Below, piece after piece: positions 1-6,994 of a DNA stretch of 17,038 bases; the stretch's first letter is position 1, and every line of letters starts with the position of its first letter. Position numbers and translations under genes: made by a program. The notes under the pieces are model-generated. The model saw nothing but the letters and a program-made list of their open reading frames with translations. It did not search any database and had not been told where the DNA came from. The stretch is from Burkholderiales bacterium (lineage in GTDB: Bacteria > Pseudomonadota > Gammaproteobacteria > Burkholderiales > Burkholderiaceae_C), in NCBI GenBank assembly GCA_005793295.1, contig SXSX01000024.1, positions 1 to 17,038 of the forward strand, written 5' to 3'.

Positions 1-2
1 AT

Positions 3-110
3 CTCGTGGAGGTCAATATGTTTGAGAAAATCACGCTCAAGCAGATGGTCACCAACGCCATCCACAACGAAGAGGTCGATGTGCTTCAGTTGCAAGACGA
101 GCTGTTCTGA
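3..110 (+). CDS. 3' end of an unidentified reading frame (partial at the left edge)
   Basis: This frame is open from the window edge and stops with TGA at 108-110. An internal ATG at 18 is preceded by a perfect GGAGGT at 8-13 with only 4 bases between, so it is either the C-terminal tail of a longer upstream protein or a 30-residue peptide. The visible tail is acidic and probably helical, ending in DELF. I do not recognise a family. It faces pdxH tail to tail. Without the upstream sequence the two possibilities cannot be separated. Confidence 0.3.
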   Translation, partial: LVEVNMFEKITLKQMVTNAIHNEEVDVLQLQDELF

Positions 111-200
111 AATCAGCATCAAAATTTACCGGACACTAGTGGGATAGCTAATTCAATCACATCAAGACAAGCATGGCGTGGTTTTTTGACTTCTTTGTAC

Positions 201-233
201 CAAACTTGCGCTGCAGTTTGCGGCAAAAGTTTG
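201..233. repeat. Inverted repeat between two convergent genes, weak terminator candidate
   Basis: CAAACTT at 201-207 is the exact reverse complement of AAGTTTG at 227-233. A nested shorter pairing is also possible (CAAACT at 201-206 with AGTTTG at 215-220). It lies about 30 bases beyond the pdxH stop, in the gap between convergent frames, where a terminator is expected. No clean T-run follows on the pdxH strand, so the terminator role is only a guess. Confidence 0.25.
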
Positions 234-262
234 TCAGTGGCCACTTTGTGAGCCGGCGTTAA

Positions 263-901
263 TTAAGGCGCTAAGCGCTCTCGAACCCACATGCCTTGCG
301 CTTGTTGGCGGTAGCGCAGGCGATCATGGAGCCGACTTTTACGGCCTTGCCAAAACTGCCAGTTATCAGGTTGAAGGCGGTAACCTCCCCAATGCGGAGG
401 CCGGGGTGGGTTGAGTAAAAACTGTGTGGCGAATTTGGCTGCGTTGGCTACCAACACCGTGCGCCCACTGATGACTTCGCTTTGTGGCGAAGCCCAGGCC
501 CCGATGCGTGAATCCAAAGGGCGGCTGTGAAAGTAGGTGTCCGCTTCTGCATCGCTGACCTTTTCGACAAAGCCTTCGATACGCACCACGCGCTCAAGTT
601 CTACCCAATGAAATTGCAAGGCGGCAAAGGGATTGCCTGCTAATTCTTTGCCTTTGCGGCTTTCAAAATTGGTGTACCAAACAATTCCTTGGTCATCAAA
701 CCCTTTAATGAGTACCACCCGGGTCGAGGGCCGCAAATCGCTGCCCACGGTGGCCAAGGTCATCGCATTGGGCTCGGGTACCTCCGCGGCAATGGCCTCG
801 TTCATCCATTGGCTAAATTGGTCCAATGGGTTGGCGTGCGAGGCGTCCTCATTGAGTTCAGCGCGCTCATAGCTTTTACGAAGGTCGGCTAGGGAAGTCA
901 T
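263..901 (-). CDS. pdxH: Pyridoxamine/pyridoxine 5'-phosphate oxidase
   Basis: This FMN-dependent cytoplasmic enzyme oxidises pyridoxamine 5'-phosphate or pyridoxine 5'-phosphate to pyridoxal 5'-phosphate, the last step of vitamin B6 synthesis and salvage. The 212-residue length is normal for the family. Family blocks are intact: the FMN-contacting stretch around R61-K66 (RVVLIKGFDD), YTNFESRKGKEL at about 76-87, YFHSRPLDSRIGAWAS at 123-138 (substrate-binding Tyr, Arg and Ser), and the C-terminal WGGYRL...WQGRKSRLHDR block with R190 and H192, ending in the typical RLAP. The ATG at 901 gives the expected N-terminus; its ribosome-binding site is weak (AAGG only a base or so upstream). It is divergent from edd across 135 bases and is probably an independent housekeeping gene. 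Confidence 0.96.
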   Translation of the reverse strand: MTSLADLRKSYERAELNEDASHANPLDQFSQWMNEAIAAEVPEPNAMTLATVGSDLRPSTRVVLIKGFDDQGIVWYTNFESRKGKELAGNPFAALQFHWVELERVVRIEGFVEKVSDAEADTYFHSRPLDSRIGAWASPQSEVISGRTVLVANAAKFATQFLLNPPRPPHWGGYRLQPDNWQFWQGRKSRLHDRLRYRQQAQGMWVRERLAP

Positions 902-982
902 GCCTTAAGTATAGGGATTGATTTCGGTAACCCGCTCGTAACTCAGGACACTGTTCAAGTGCAGTTTTCAAGTTACCATTAA

Positions 983-1003
983 CCATGTAATTTTGTTACA
1001 TGG
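983..1003. promoter_or_regulatory. Palindromic operator upstream of edd, HexR-like
   Basis: CCATGTAA at 983-990 and TTACATGG at 996-1003 are perfect 8-base inverted repeats separated by TTTTG. The core TGTAA-N5-TTACA closely matches the palindrome I recall for HexR, the RpiR-family repressor that controls edd, eda and other glucose catabolic genes in many proteobacteria and is released by KDPG, the Edd product. It sits 34 bases before the edd start in the divergent pdxH-edd gap. The palindrome is directly visible. Assignment to HexR is inference from motif and target; another RpiR or GntR protein is possible. Confidence 0.6.
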
Positions 1004-1036
1004 CGTTCTTACAAATTCTACTAACAGGTTGCTCTT

Positions 1037-2881
1037 ATGCTGAACTCCAGTCCCGTTGTACCGATGCATCCCCAAGTTTTTGTTGTCACAGAGCGTATTC
1101 GTGTTCGCAGTTTGTCAACGCGCAACGCTTACCTTGAACAAGTAGAGGCCATGACCAAGCGCCCGCCAGGCGCTCAACGCCTGGGATGTGCCAATGTGGC
1201 CCATGCGTTTGCTGCAATGGAGCCATCTGACAAAGGTCGCGCAACGGCCTTGGATGCGATTCAAGTGGTGGCCGAACGGGCCCGCAACATCGGCATCGTG
1301 AACGCCTACAACGATTTGCTTTCGGCCCATGCGCCACTGCAGCATTACCCCGACATCATTAAAACGGAAGCCCGAAAGCTTGGGGCGACTGCCCAGGTTG
1401 CTGGCGGAGTCCCTGCGATGTGTGATGGCGTCACGCAAGGCACACCCGGAATGGAGCTCAGCCTTTTTTCCCGTGATGCCATTGCTATGGCCACTGCCAT
1501 CTCACTCAGCCACGACGTATTTGACTGTGCCTTGATGCTTGGGGTCTGCGACAAAATTGTTCCTGGCCTGTTGATTGGAGCCTTGCATTTCGGCCATTTA
1601 CCCACGGTTTTTGTTCCTGCCGGCCCCATGACATCGGGGCTGCCGAATAACGAAAAAGCCAAAGTGCGCGAGCAAGCCACTTTGGGACTGGTTGGGCGTG
1701 CGCAACTGCTCCAAGCCGAATCAGCGGCATACCATGGTGAAGGAACATGTACGTTTTACGGAACCGCCAACAGCAACCAAATGTTGCTGGAAGCCATGGG
1801 CTTGCATGTACCAGGAACCGCTTTTGTGAACCCCGGAGCCGAAATTCGAGATGAGCTGACGCGAGAAGCGGCCCGAACGGTTTTGCAATCTGTGCCTATC
1901 GGAAAAGTCGTTGATGAACGTTGTATCGTCAACGCCATGGTGGCCTTATTGGCAACAGGTGGCTCAACCAACCATTTGATTCACTGGGTCGCAGTGGCTC
2001 GCGCTGCGGGCATCGTGATTGATTGGAATGATTTCTCCGCACTCTCCGATATCGTTCCCTTGCTAAGTCGTGTCTATCCCAATGGAAGCGCAGATGTAAA
2101 TCAATTTCAAGCCGCAGGGGGTCCAGGTTTTGTGATTCGAGAATTGCTGGATGCTGGATTGATGCATGCCGATGTGTTGACCGTGCGTCCTGGCGGCGTG
2201 CGTGAATTCACGCGCATCCCAAGCGCAACTGGAGGAGTTTTGTCTTGGCAAGAGGCGGGAGCTAGCAAAGATGAATCCGTCGTGCGTCCTGCGAGTTCGC
2301 CATTTAGTACCAGCGGGGGTTTAAAGCTGTTAGAGGGAAATTTAGGTCGCAGCGTGATTAAGGTGTCATCGGTTCCAAATGACCGCCACGTGATCGAGGC
2401 ACCGTGCCGTGTTTTCGATTCGCAAGAAGCATTGCACCAAGCTTTCAGTGCCAATGAACTTAACAGCGATGTGGTTTGCGTGGTGCGATGGCAAGGTCCG
2501 CAGGCCAACGGAATGCCAGAGCTGCACAAGCTCACGCCCCCCTTGGCCATTTTGCAAGGCAAGGGGTTTAAGGTGGCTTTGGTGACCGATGGACGCATGA
2601 GTGGCGCTTCGGGTAAGGTGCCTGCTGCTATTCATGTGTCGCCCGAAGCGGCCGCGGGCGGTCCGTTGGCCAAGGTGCAAGACGGTGATGTCATTTGTTT
2701 AGACGGCCTCAAAGGCACTTTACAAGTCTTGGTTTCCCAATCGCAGTGGGATGCCAGAGTGGCTGCGACCTTGCCGGCGGCATTAAAAGAATCCAACGCG
2801 CAAGGCATGGGCCGCGAGTTGTTTGCTGGTATGCGGCGCAACGCACTTACCGCCGAAGAAGGCGCATGCAGCTGGTTGTGA
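1037..2881 (+). CDS. edd: 6-phosphogluconate dehydratase (Entner-Doudoroff pathway)
   Basis: Edd dehydrates 6-phosphogluconate to 2-keto-3-deoxy-6-phosphogluconate (KDPG) using a [4Fe-4S] cluster. The 614 residues match the IlvD/EDD family, and the sequence follows E. coli Edd nearly end to end: VAGGVPAMCDGVTQG around 121-135, LGVCDKIVPG around 168-177, GTCTFYGTAN around 236-245, ATGGSTNH in the middle, and QGPQANGMPELHKL and VTDGRMSGASGKVP near the C-terminus. C129, C171 and C238 are candidate cluster or active-site cysteines. An internal ATG at 1064 (MHPQ...) aligns better with the E. coli start (MNPQ...), but only 1037 has even a weak upstream AACAGG, so 1037 is kept. It is the first gene of a five-gene operon, behind a HexR-like palindrome. 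Its neighbour eda argues that it is a true Edd and not another sugar-acid dehydratase. Confidence 0.96.
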   Translation: MLNSSPVVPMHPQVFVVTERIRVRSLSTRNAYLEQVEAMTKRPPGAQRLGCANVAHAFAAMEPSDKGRATALDAIQVVAERARNIGIVNAYNDLLSAHAPLQHYPDIIKTEARKLGATAQVAGGVPAMCDGVTQGTPGMELSLFSRDAIAMATAISLSHDVFDCALMLGVCDKIVPGLLIGALHFGHLPTVFVPAGPMTSGLPNNEKAKVREQATLGLVGRAQLLQAESAAYHGEGTCTFYGTANSNQMLLEAMGLHVPGTAFVNPGAEIRDELTREAARTVLQSVPIGKVVDERCIVNAMVALLATGGSTNHLIHWVAVARAAGIVIDWNDFSALSDIVPLLSRVYPNGSADVNQFQAAGGPGFVIRELLDAGLMHADVLTVRPGGVREFTRIPSATGGVLSWQEAGASKDESVVRPASSPFSTSGGLKLLEGNLGRSVIKVSSVPNDRHVIEAPCRVFDSQEALHQAFSANELNSDVVCVVRWQGPQANGMPELHKLTPPLAILQGKGFKVALVTDGRMSGASGKVPAAIHVSPEAAAGGPLAKVQDGDVICLDGLKGTLQVLVSQSQWDARVAATLPAALKESNAQGMGRELFAGMRRNALTAEEGACSWL

Positions 2882-2921
2882 TTCACGACCCCTTCCTTTC
2901 ATTATTTCTGTGGAGCGCACT

Positions 2922-3557
2922 ATGACCGAAAAATTCACCGCCTTGCAAGTCATGCAAGACGCCCCCGTCATTCCAGTCATCGTGTTAAACGACCTGGCGC
3001 ACGCAGTGCCCATGGCCCGCGCTTTGGTGGCTGGCGGAGTGCGTATGTTGGAAGTTACGTTGCGCACGCCCCAAGCCTTGGCCTGTATCGAAGCGATTGC
3101 CAAACATGTTCCAGAAGCCGTGGTCGGGGCTGGTACTGTTCGAAACAAGACAGATGCCCAAGCGGCTGCTAACGCTGGCGCCCGTTTTGCGGTGAGCCCG
3201 GGCTACACCAGCGCAGTAGGGCAGGCGTGCCGTGATCTGGGCTTGGCCTTGTTGCCAGGAGTGGCAACGGGCAGCGAAATCATGATGGCGCAAGAAGAGG
3301 GTTTTACCGAACTCAAATTTTTCCCGGCAATGCAATCTGGTGGACCCGCCATGCTCAAAGCTTGGAGTGGCCCGTTTTTTGATGTTCGGTTTTGCCCGAC
3401 AGGCGGCGTGAGTCTTCAAAATACGTCCGAATTTTTAGCTCTGCCCAATGTGGTGTGTGTGGGTGGTTCATGGTTGGTTCCAGCCGACGCAATAGCAAAA
3501 GGCGATTGGGCAAAAATCACCCGACTTGCATCTGATACTGCTGCCTTACGCAAATAG
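2922..3557 (+). CDS. eda: KDPG aldolase (2-dehydro-3-deoxyphosphogluconate aldolase)
   Basis: Eda is a class I aldolase that splits KDPG, the Edd product, into pyruvate and glyceraldehyde-3-phosphate. The 211 residues form a typical small TIM barrel. The proton-relay glutamate is E44 (MLEVTLRTP) and the Schiff-base lysine is K132 (LKFFPA), one position from E. coli Eda E45 and K133. The phosphate-binding PTGGV block lies at about 159-163. The frame is open further upstream to a possible start at 2823, inside edd, but ATG at 2922 has GGAG at 2912-2915 and gives the expected N-terminus. It follows edd by 40 bases and is clearly co-transcribed. Confidence 0.96.
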   Translation: MTEKFTALQVMQDAPVIPVIVLNDLAHAVPMARALVAGGVRMLEVTLRTPQALACIEAIAKHVPEAVVGAGTVRNKTDAQAAANAGARFAVSPGYTSAVGQACRDLGLALLPGVATGSEIMMAQEEGFTELKFFPAMQSGGPAMLKAWSGPFFDVRFCPTGGVSLQNTSEFLALPNVVCVGGSWLVPADAIAKGDWAKITRLASDTAALRK

Positions 3558-3573
3558 CTTTCAAGGTATCCTT

Positions 3574-3593
3574 AGTGGGAGTTGGCACCCACT
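3574..3593. repeat. Hairpin between eda and the Ldh_2 gene
   Basis: AGTGGG at 3574-3579 pairs exactly with CCCACT at 3588-3593 across an 8-base loop, in the 73-base gap after eda. No T-run follows, so it is not a standard terminator. It could be an mRNA processing or stabilising element that sets eda against downstream gene expression, or it could be chance. Confidence 0.3.
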
Positions 3594-3630
3594 CATTCCC
3601 CTCAATACCATATAGGACGGCAACAGCCTT

Positions 3631-4656
3631 ATGCCTGTTTTAAAAATTCAAGACATTGAGCAACTCGCACACCAGGCCCTGCGGGGAAGCGGAGCCAACG
3701 CGCACCATGCTCGCACCGTCGCTCAATCGATTGCGCAGGCCGAAGCCGAAGGAATTCGCAATGTGGGCCTCGCTTATCTACCCACCTATTGCTCACATTT
3801 GCGTTGCGGAAAGATCCATGGCGATGCCCAAGCCAGCTGGCGCAAAACAGCACCCGCTGCATTGCTCGTAGATGCAGACGCAGGTTTTTCGCATACGGCA
3901 TTTATGGATGCTCTGACTGACTTTTTAACCATGGTCCGTAGCCAAGGGGTGGCGGTGATGGGTATCCACAACTCCTATTCCGCAGGCGTCTTGGGCTGGT
4001 TTATTCGGCGTTTGGCTTTAGAAGGCTTGGTGAATTTAGCTTTCGCCAACGCTTCGGCCATGATGGCTCCTTTGGGTGGTAATAAACCAGTTTTTGGAAC
4101 CAATCCTCTTGGATTTGGCTCGCCACGACCGCGCAACGCCACAGGAGAAGATGTGGGCCCTTTGGTTCTGGATATGTCCAGTACCGCAACGGCGAGGGTC
4201 AATGTGATTGAGGCCGCTAACAAAGGCGGCCCCATTCCAGCGGGATGGGCAATGAATCTTGCGGGTCTTCCTACGACCGATCCCAAAGAAGCATTAGTGG
4301 GTCTCATGGCCCCAGCGGCCGGACACAAAGGCTACGGCTTGGCCTTGATCGTTGAAATTTTGGCGGCCGGCTTAGGAGGCGCCAACTGGTCACACCAAGC
4401 CAGCTCGCTCTTAGACGATACCGGCGGCCCCCCAGGCGTGGGGCAGTGCTTTATTGCAATAGACCCTGCTGCTTTTGCCCCAGGATTTGACGCGCGGATG
4501 TTCCATTTAATGCAAGCGATTGAAGTCCAAGAGGGCGCTCGCGTCCCAGGCGTTGGGCGACATAGCCATATGAATAGTGCGATGACTTTCGGTGTTGAGG
4601 TTGACACCCAACTGCTAAACCAATTAGAGCAGTTTGCCATCCCGGCGAATGGATAA
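3631..4656 (+). CDS. Ldh_2-family (malate/L-lactate/ureidoglycolate dehydrogenase type) NAD(P)-dependent oxidoreductase with altered active site
   Basis: This 341-residue protein has the fold and blocks of the Ldh_2 family (MDH2, AllD, ComC and DpkA types): GGNKPVFGTNPLGFGSPRP at about 149-167, LVLDMSSTATARV at 178-190, GGPIPAGWAMN...TTDPKEAL at 199-222, and GHKGYGLALIVEIL at 231-244. These enzymes interconvert 2-hydroxy acids and 2-oxo acids, or reduce cyclic imines. The usual SHGxxR motif reads NVGLAY here (44-49), and the usual NSHHFG motif reads NSYSAG (114-119), so the histidines and arginine normally credited with catalysis and substrate binding are absent. The rest of the protein is well kept, so it is unlikely to be decaying. 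It may use a different substrate or chemistry. It sits in the edd-eda operon, 73 bases after eda. ATG 3631 gives a standard N-terminus, with a weak AGGA 13 bases upstream. Confidence 0.85.
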   Translation: MPVLKIQDIEQLAHQALRGSGANAHHARTVAQSIAQAEAEGIRNVGLAYLPTYCSHLRCGKIHGDAQASWRKTAPAALLVDADAGFSHTAFMDALTDFLTMVRSQGVAVMGIHNSYSAGVLGWFIRRLALEGLVNLAFANASAMMAPLGGNKPVFGTNPLGFGSPRPRNATGEDVGPLVLDMSSTATARVNVIEAANKGGPIPAGWAMNLAGLPTTDPKEALVGLMAPAAGHKGYGLALIVEILAAGLGGANWSHQASSLLDDTGGPPGVGQCFIAIDPAAFAPGFDARMFHLMQAIEVQEGARVPGVGRHSHMNSAMTFGVEVDTQLLNQLEQFAIPANG

Positions 4657-5650
4657 AGCGCAGATGCCTAAGTCAAAAGACAGTTCCGAGCAGCGGGCTC
4701 TTTTATTGAGTGTACTGGCCGATGCGGGTTTTCTCTCAGACACGGTGGCTGCCAGCGATTTAAAACTTCTCACCGGGGGATTTTGGAATCAGGTGTATCG
4801 CCTTCAGGTTGGCGAGAAAATCATGGTGATAAAGCAGTTTTTCAAAGGGGTGACCAACCCCATGTTCCCCGTCATGCCAGACACCGAAGCAGCCGCGCTC
4901 AATTACCTTCAAGGCAGTGGTTGTGCCCCAGAGCCCCTTGCATACTTGCCGCAAACCCCCGCAGGGGATATTTTGTTGTATGGCTTCGTTGCGGGTTTGC
5001 CTTGGAAATTCGACTCCCTCAACGCTGAAAAATGCACCAAGGATGTCGCCCAATTGTTGGCACGCGTTCACCGTATGCCCATCGATTCCAATGCAAAAAA
5101 TAGCTTTCGACTTCTTCCGCAAAGCCCTAAAGACCTTTACGCGCACAGCTTACTCATGCTCGGAAAATGCGATGAAACATTGCTCGGTCCGTTGGAACAT
5201 TACAAGCAAACATTGGCGGATTGCCCGCTCACTGTTCCATGCGCACCGGTGTTGGTGCATACCGATTGCGGGCCTGGAAACATCATCGTCGGGGACGCGG
5301 GCCCGTGTCTGATTGACTGGCAATGCCCGGGCTTGGGAGACCCGTTACAGGATATGTTTACCTTTGCATCTCCCGCAATGCAAATCCTTTACCACTGCCA
5401 ACCCTTGGCTGCCGAGGACGTTGATCGCTTATTTCAATGCTACTTTCAAGCGCAGAGCGCGAGTTGGGATATCCAGGCGTTGAAAGCGCGACTCAGTGAT
5501 GTACAGGCTTACCACCATTTCCGGTTCGCAGCCTATTGCGCTTACCGAATCACGCATCTCCAAGCGTCGGAGCCAGCGGTCGCAGCGCTTTATAGCCAAG
5601 CGCTAAGCGCTGAGTTGGTTTGTTTGAATCGCTTGGTTTCAAATCAATGA
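4649..5650 (+). CDS. APH/choline-kinase-fold phosphotransferase, substrate unknown
   Basis: This is a small-molecule kinase of the aminoglycoside phosphotransferase (APH) superfamily, 333 residues from ATG 4649. An N-terminal ATP-binding lobe holds the glycine-rich LTGGFWNQVY (41-50) and the lysine in VIKQF (K62). E80 may be the pairing glutamate. The catalytic loop HTDCGPGN at 204-211 has H204, D206 and N211, and the metal-binding aspartate is D223 in LIDWQ. All key residues are present, so it should be active. The ATG at 4649 overlaps the preceding stop by 8 bases, suggesting translational coupling; TTG 4634 and ATG 4664 are alternatives. Its place beside ED enzymes and a sugar-phosphate-isomerase-like gene suggests a sugar, sugar acid or polyol as substrate, not an antibiotic. 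That is inference. Confidence 0.85.
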   Translation: MDKAQMPKSKDSSEQRALLLSVLADAGFLSDTVAASDLKLLTGGFWNQVYRLQVGEKIMVIKQFFKGVTNPMFPVMPDTEAAALNYLQGSGCAPEPLAYLPQTPAGDILLYGFVAGLPWKFDSLNAEKCTKDVAQLLARVHRMPIDSNAKNSFRLLPQSPKDLYAHSLLMLGKCDETLLGPLEHYKQTLADCPLTVPCAPVLVHTDCGPGNIIVGDAGPCLIDWQCPGLGDPLQDMFTFASPAMQILYHCQPLAAEDVDRLFQCYFQAQSASWDIQALKARLSDVQAYHHFRFAAYCAYRITHLQASEPAVAALYSQALSAELVCLNRLVSNQ

Positions 5651-5682
5651 TGCAAATGCATCCATCCAATCGCGAGGACAGA

Positions 5683-6612
5683 GTGAAACCAATTGAAATG
5701 CATATCCACAGCTTTAGTCTGCGGTTTCAGTTCAAGTACCGCACTGATTTTGATGTGTTTAGTTTTATTGCGCTAGCCAAAGTGCAAGGCTTTACGGGTG
5801 TCAACATCTCAGCCAATGGGCCCGGATACCGCGACTTGGGCGGCACGACCGATGCCCATTTTGAAAAAGTAAAAGATGCACTTCTTTCAAACGGCATGCG
5901 ATGCGAAATCGATACCAGTGACACGTGCTTGGAGAATTTATTGAAAATGCTCGACGTGGCGGGCAAAGTCAACGCCGAGTGCTTGCGGGTATACACCAAA
6001 TACCCGCCTCCCTTGCAAAGTCAAATCAGCCGTACGGTGGATGACTTGCGTGCGGTGATCCCGGCTTTGGAGCGCAGTGGCACCACCCTTGTTTTTGAAA
6101 ACCACGAGGACTTCCAAGGCAAGGTCATTGCCGATATCTTGAACCAAGTCCATCACCCGCTGATTCGCGCGCTCTACGACTACGGCAACTCGCAGATGGT
6201 GGGAGAAGAACCCCTCGACGCATTAGAGGCGATGGCACCTTTTGTGAGCACTGTGCACGTCAAAGACCATGTGGTCGTTGTCGGCCCTGCGCATGCATGG
6301 GGGAATTTATGGGTACAAGGCGTTCCTATGGGGCAAGGCCGTTTACCCATCATGGAGCAAACCAAGCGCTTGTATGAAAACGGCTTGAGAAGGTTTTGTT
6401 TCGAAAATGTATGGGGCTACGCCGCCCCTCTCAAATCCCACCAGGTGCCCCAAAGCCACTGCTTTGGTATCGACCAAGCCAGTCACTTTTTAAACGGGAG
6501 TGACTTGCCCACAGAACAAGCCATTGACTTGGAGTGGAAAGCCTTTGAGCAGGCTTGGGGTTGGTACAAAACAGCGTTGACACAGCAGCACTACCGTATT
6601 GCTACTCCTTAA
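5683..6612 (+). CDS. Xylose-isomerase-like TIM-barrel protein (sugar phosphate isomerase/epimerase family)
   Basis: The protein belongs to the AP-endonuclease-2/xylose-isomerase-like TIM-barrel superfamily and is 309 residues long from the GTG at 5683. Candidate divalent-metal ligands appear in the usual order: E139 (FENHED), D167 (YDYGN), H192 in VHVKDH, and E241 (FENVW). Family members isomerise or epimerise sugars, sugar phosphates, inositols or keto acids; the substrate here is unknown. Start choice: ATG 5647 overlaps the kinase stop (ATGA) but has no ribosome-binding site, while GTG 5683 has GAGGA at 5674-5678 and removes an unconserved-looking leader. It is the last gene of the edd-eda operon and supports a feeder pathway that rearranges a sugar before phosphorylation or oxidation. 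Confidence 0.85.
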   Translation: MKPIEMHIHSFSLRFQFKYRTDFDVFSFIALAKVQGFTGVNISANGPGYRDLGGTTDAHFEKVKDALLSNGMRCEIDTSDTCLENLLKMLDVAGKVNAECLRVYTKYPPPLQSQISRTVDDLRAVIPALERSGTTLVFENHEDFQGKVIADILNQVHHPLIRALYDYGNSQMVGEEPLDALEAMAPFVSTVHVKDHVVVVGPAHAWGNLWVQGVPMGQGRLPIMEQTKRLYENGLRRFCFENVWGYAAPLKSHQVPQSHCFGIDQASHFLNGSDLPTEQAIDLEWKAFEQAWGWYKTALTQQHYRIATP

Positions 6613-6622
6613 GTCTTCAAAT

Positions 6623-6644
6623 AACTCCGGTGTTTTTAGGAGTT
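6623..6644 (+). terminator. Weak stem-loop at the end of the edd operon
   Basis: AACTCC at 6623-6628 pairs with GGAGTT at 6639-6644 over a 10-base T-rich loop, starting 10 bases after the last stop codon of the operon. The tail is TTAATG, not a long T-run, so this is at best a weak intrinsic terminator. Confidence 0.35.
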
Positions 6645-6645
6645 T

Positions 6646-6678
6646 TAATGTAATGTAATGTAATATACTTTAATATAT
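6646..6678. promoter_or_regulatory. vapB promoter/operator with TAATG tandem repeats and an AT-rich palindrome
   Basis: Three perfect TAATG copies (6646-6660) run into TAATA (6661-6665). ATATA at 6663-6667 and TATAT at 6674-6678 form an inverted repeat around CTTTAA. AT-rich dyads just before antitoxin genes are usual binding sites for the VapB AbrB domain, which represses its own operon. TAATAT and similar hexamers here could serve as -10 elements. Autoregulation is inferred from family behaviour. Confidence 0.45.
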
Positions 6679-6701
6679 ACCATCTTTTTGGGAGATCACT
6701 C

Positions 6702-6986
6702 ATGTCGCAAACCGCCAAACTATTCGTCAATGGCCGCAGCCAAGCGGTAAGACTGCCCGCAGCCTACAGGTTTGACACTCAAGAAGTCTTCATCCGAAAA
6801 GACCCAACTACAGGCGATGTCATTCTTTCTCGCCGGCCCGATGATTGGAGTGGATTCCTGGCTGCTGCAGAAAATGTACAAATCCCCGATGATTTTTTAA
6901 GCGCTTCCGAGCGGCTGACCCAAGGACATACAAGTACACCAGAACGTGACCCGTTTGAATCGATGTCAACTCCAACTGGACATTGA
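6702..6986 (+). CDS. vapB: VapB-type antitoxin with AbrB/SpoVT DNA-binding domain
   Basis: This 94-residue protein opens with the hallmark AKLFVNGRSQAVRLPAAYRF (5-24) of VapB/VagC antitoxins, a swapped-hairpin AbrB DNA-binding domain of about 50 residues. The remaining half, with IPDDFL and an acidic, proline-rich tail, is likely the flexible toxin-binding segment. GGGAG at 6690-6694 sits 7 bases before the ATG. It overlaps or abuts vapC, as normal for a type II toxin-antitoxin operon, and probably represses its own promoter through the upstream AT-rich dyad. Confidence 0.92.
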   Translation: MSQTAKLFVNGRSQAVRLPAAYRFDTQEVFIRKDPTTGDVILSRRPDDWSGFLAAAENVQIPDDFLSASERLTQGHTSTPERDPFESMSTPTGH

Positions 6987-6994
6987 GCCAGCAT

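Noticed and set aside
2107..2598. 163-residue antisense frame inside edd
   Set aside because: It lies wholly within a well-conserved gene, has no ribosome-binding site of note, and its composition reflects the opposite strand's codon bias.
1037..4656. Sulfoquinovose Entner-Doudoroff pathway (Edd-like, aldolase and sulfolactate-dehydrogenase-like genes together)
   Set aside because: Edd and Eda match the ordinary 6-phosphogluconate and KDPG enzymes closely, including E44 and K132 in Eda. No sulfoquinovosidase, SQ dehydrogenase or sulfolactaldehyde dehydrogenase is present, and the Ldh_2 protein lacks the usual family motifs.
4649..5650. Antibiotic-resistance aminoglycoside phosphotransferase
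   Set aside because: The APH fold is shared by many metabolic kinases. The gene is inside a sugar-catabolic operon with no resistance or mobile genes nearby.
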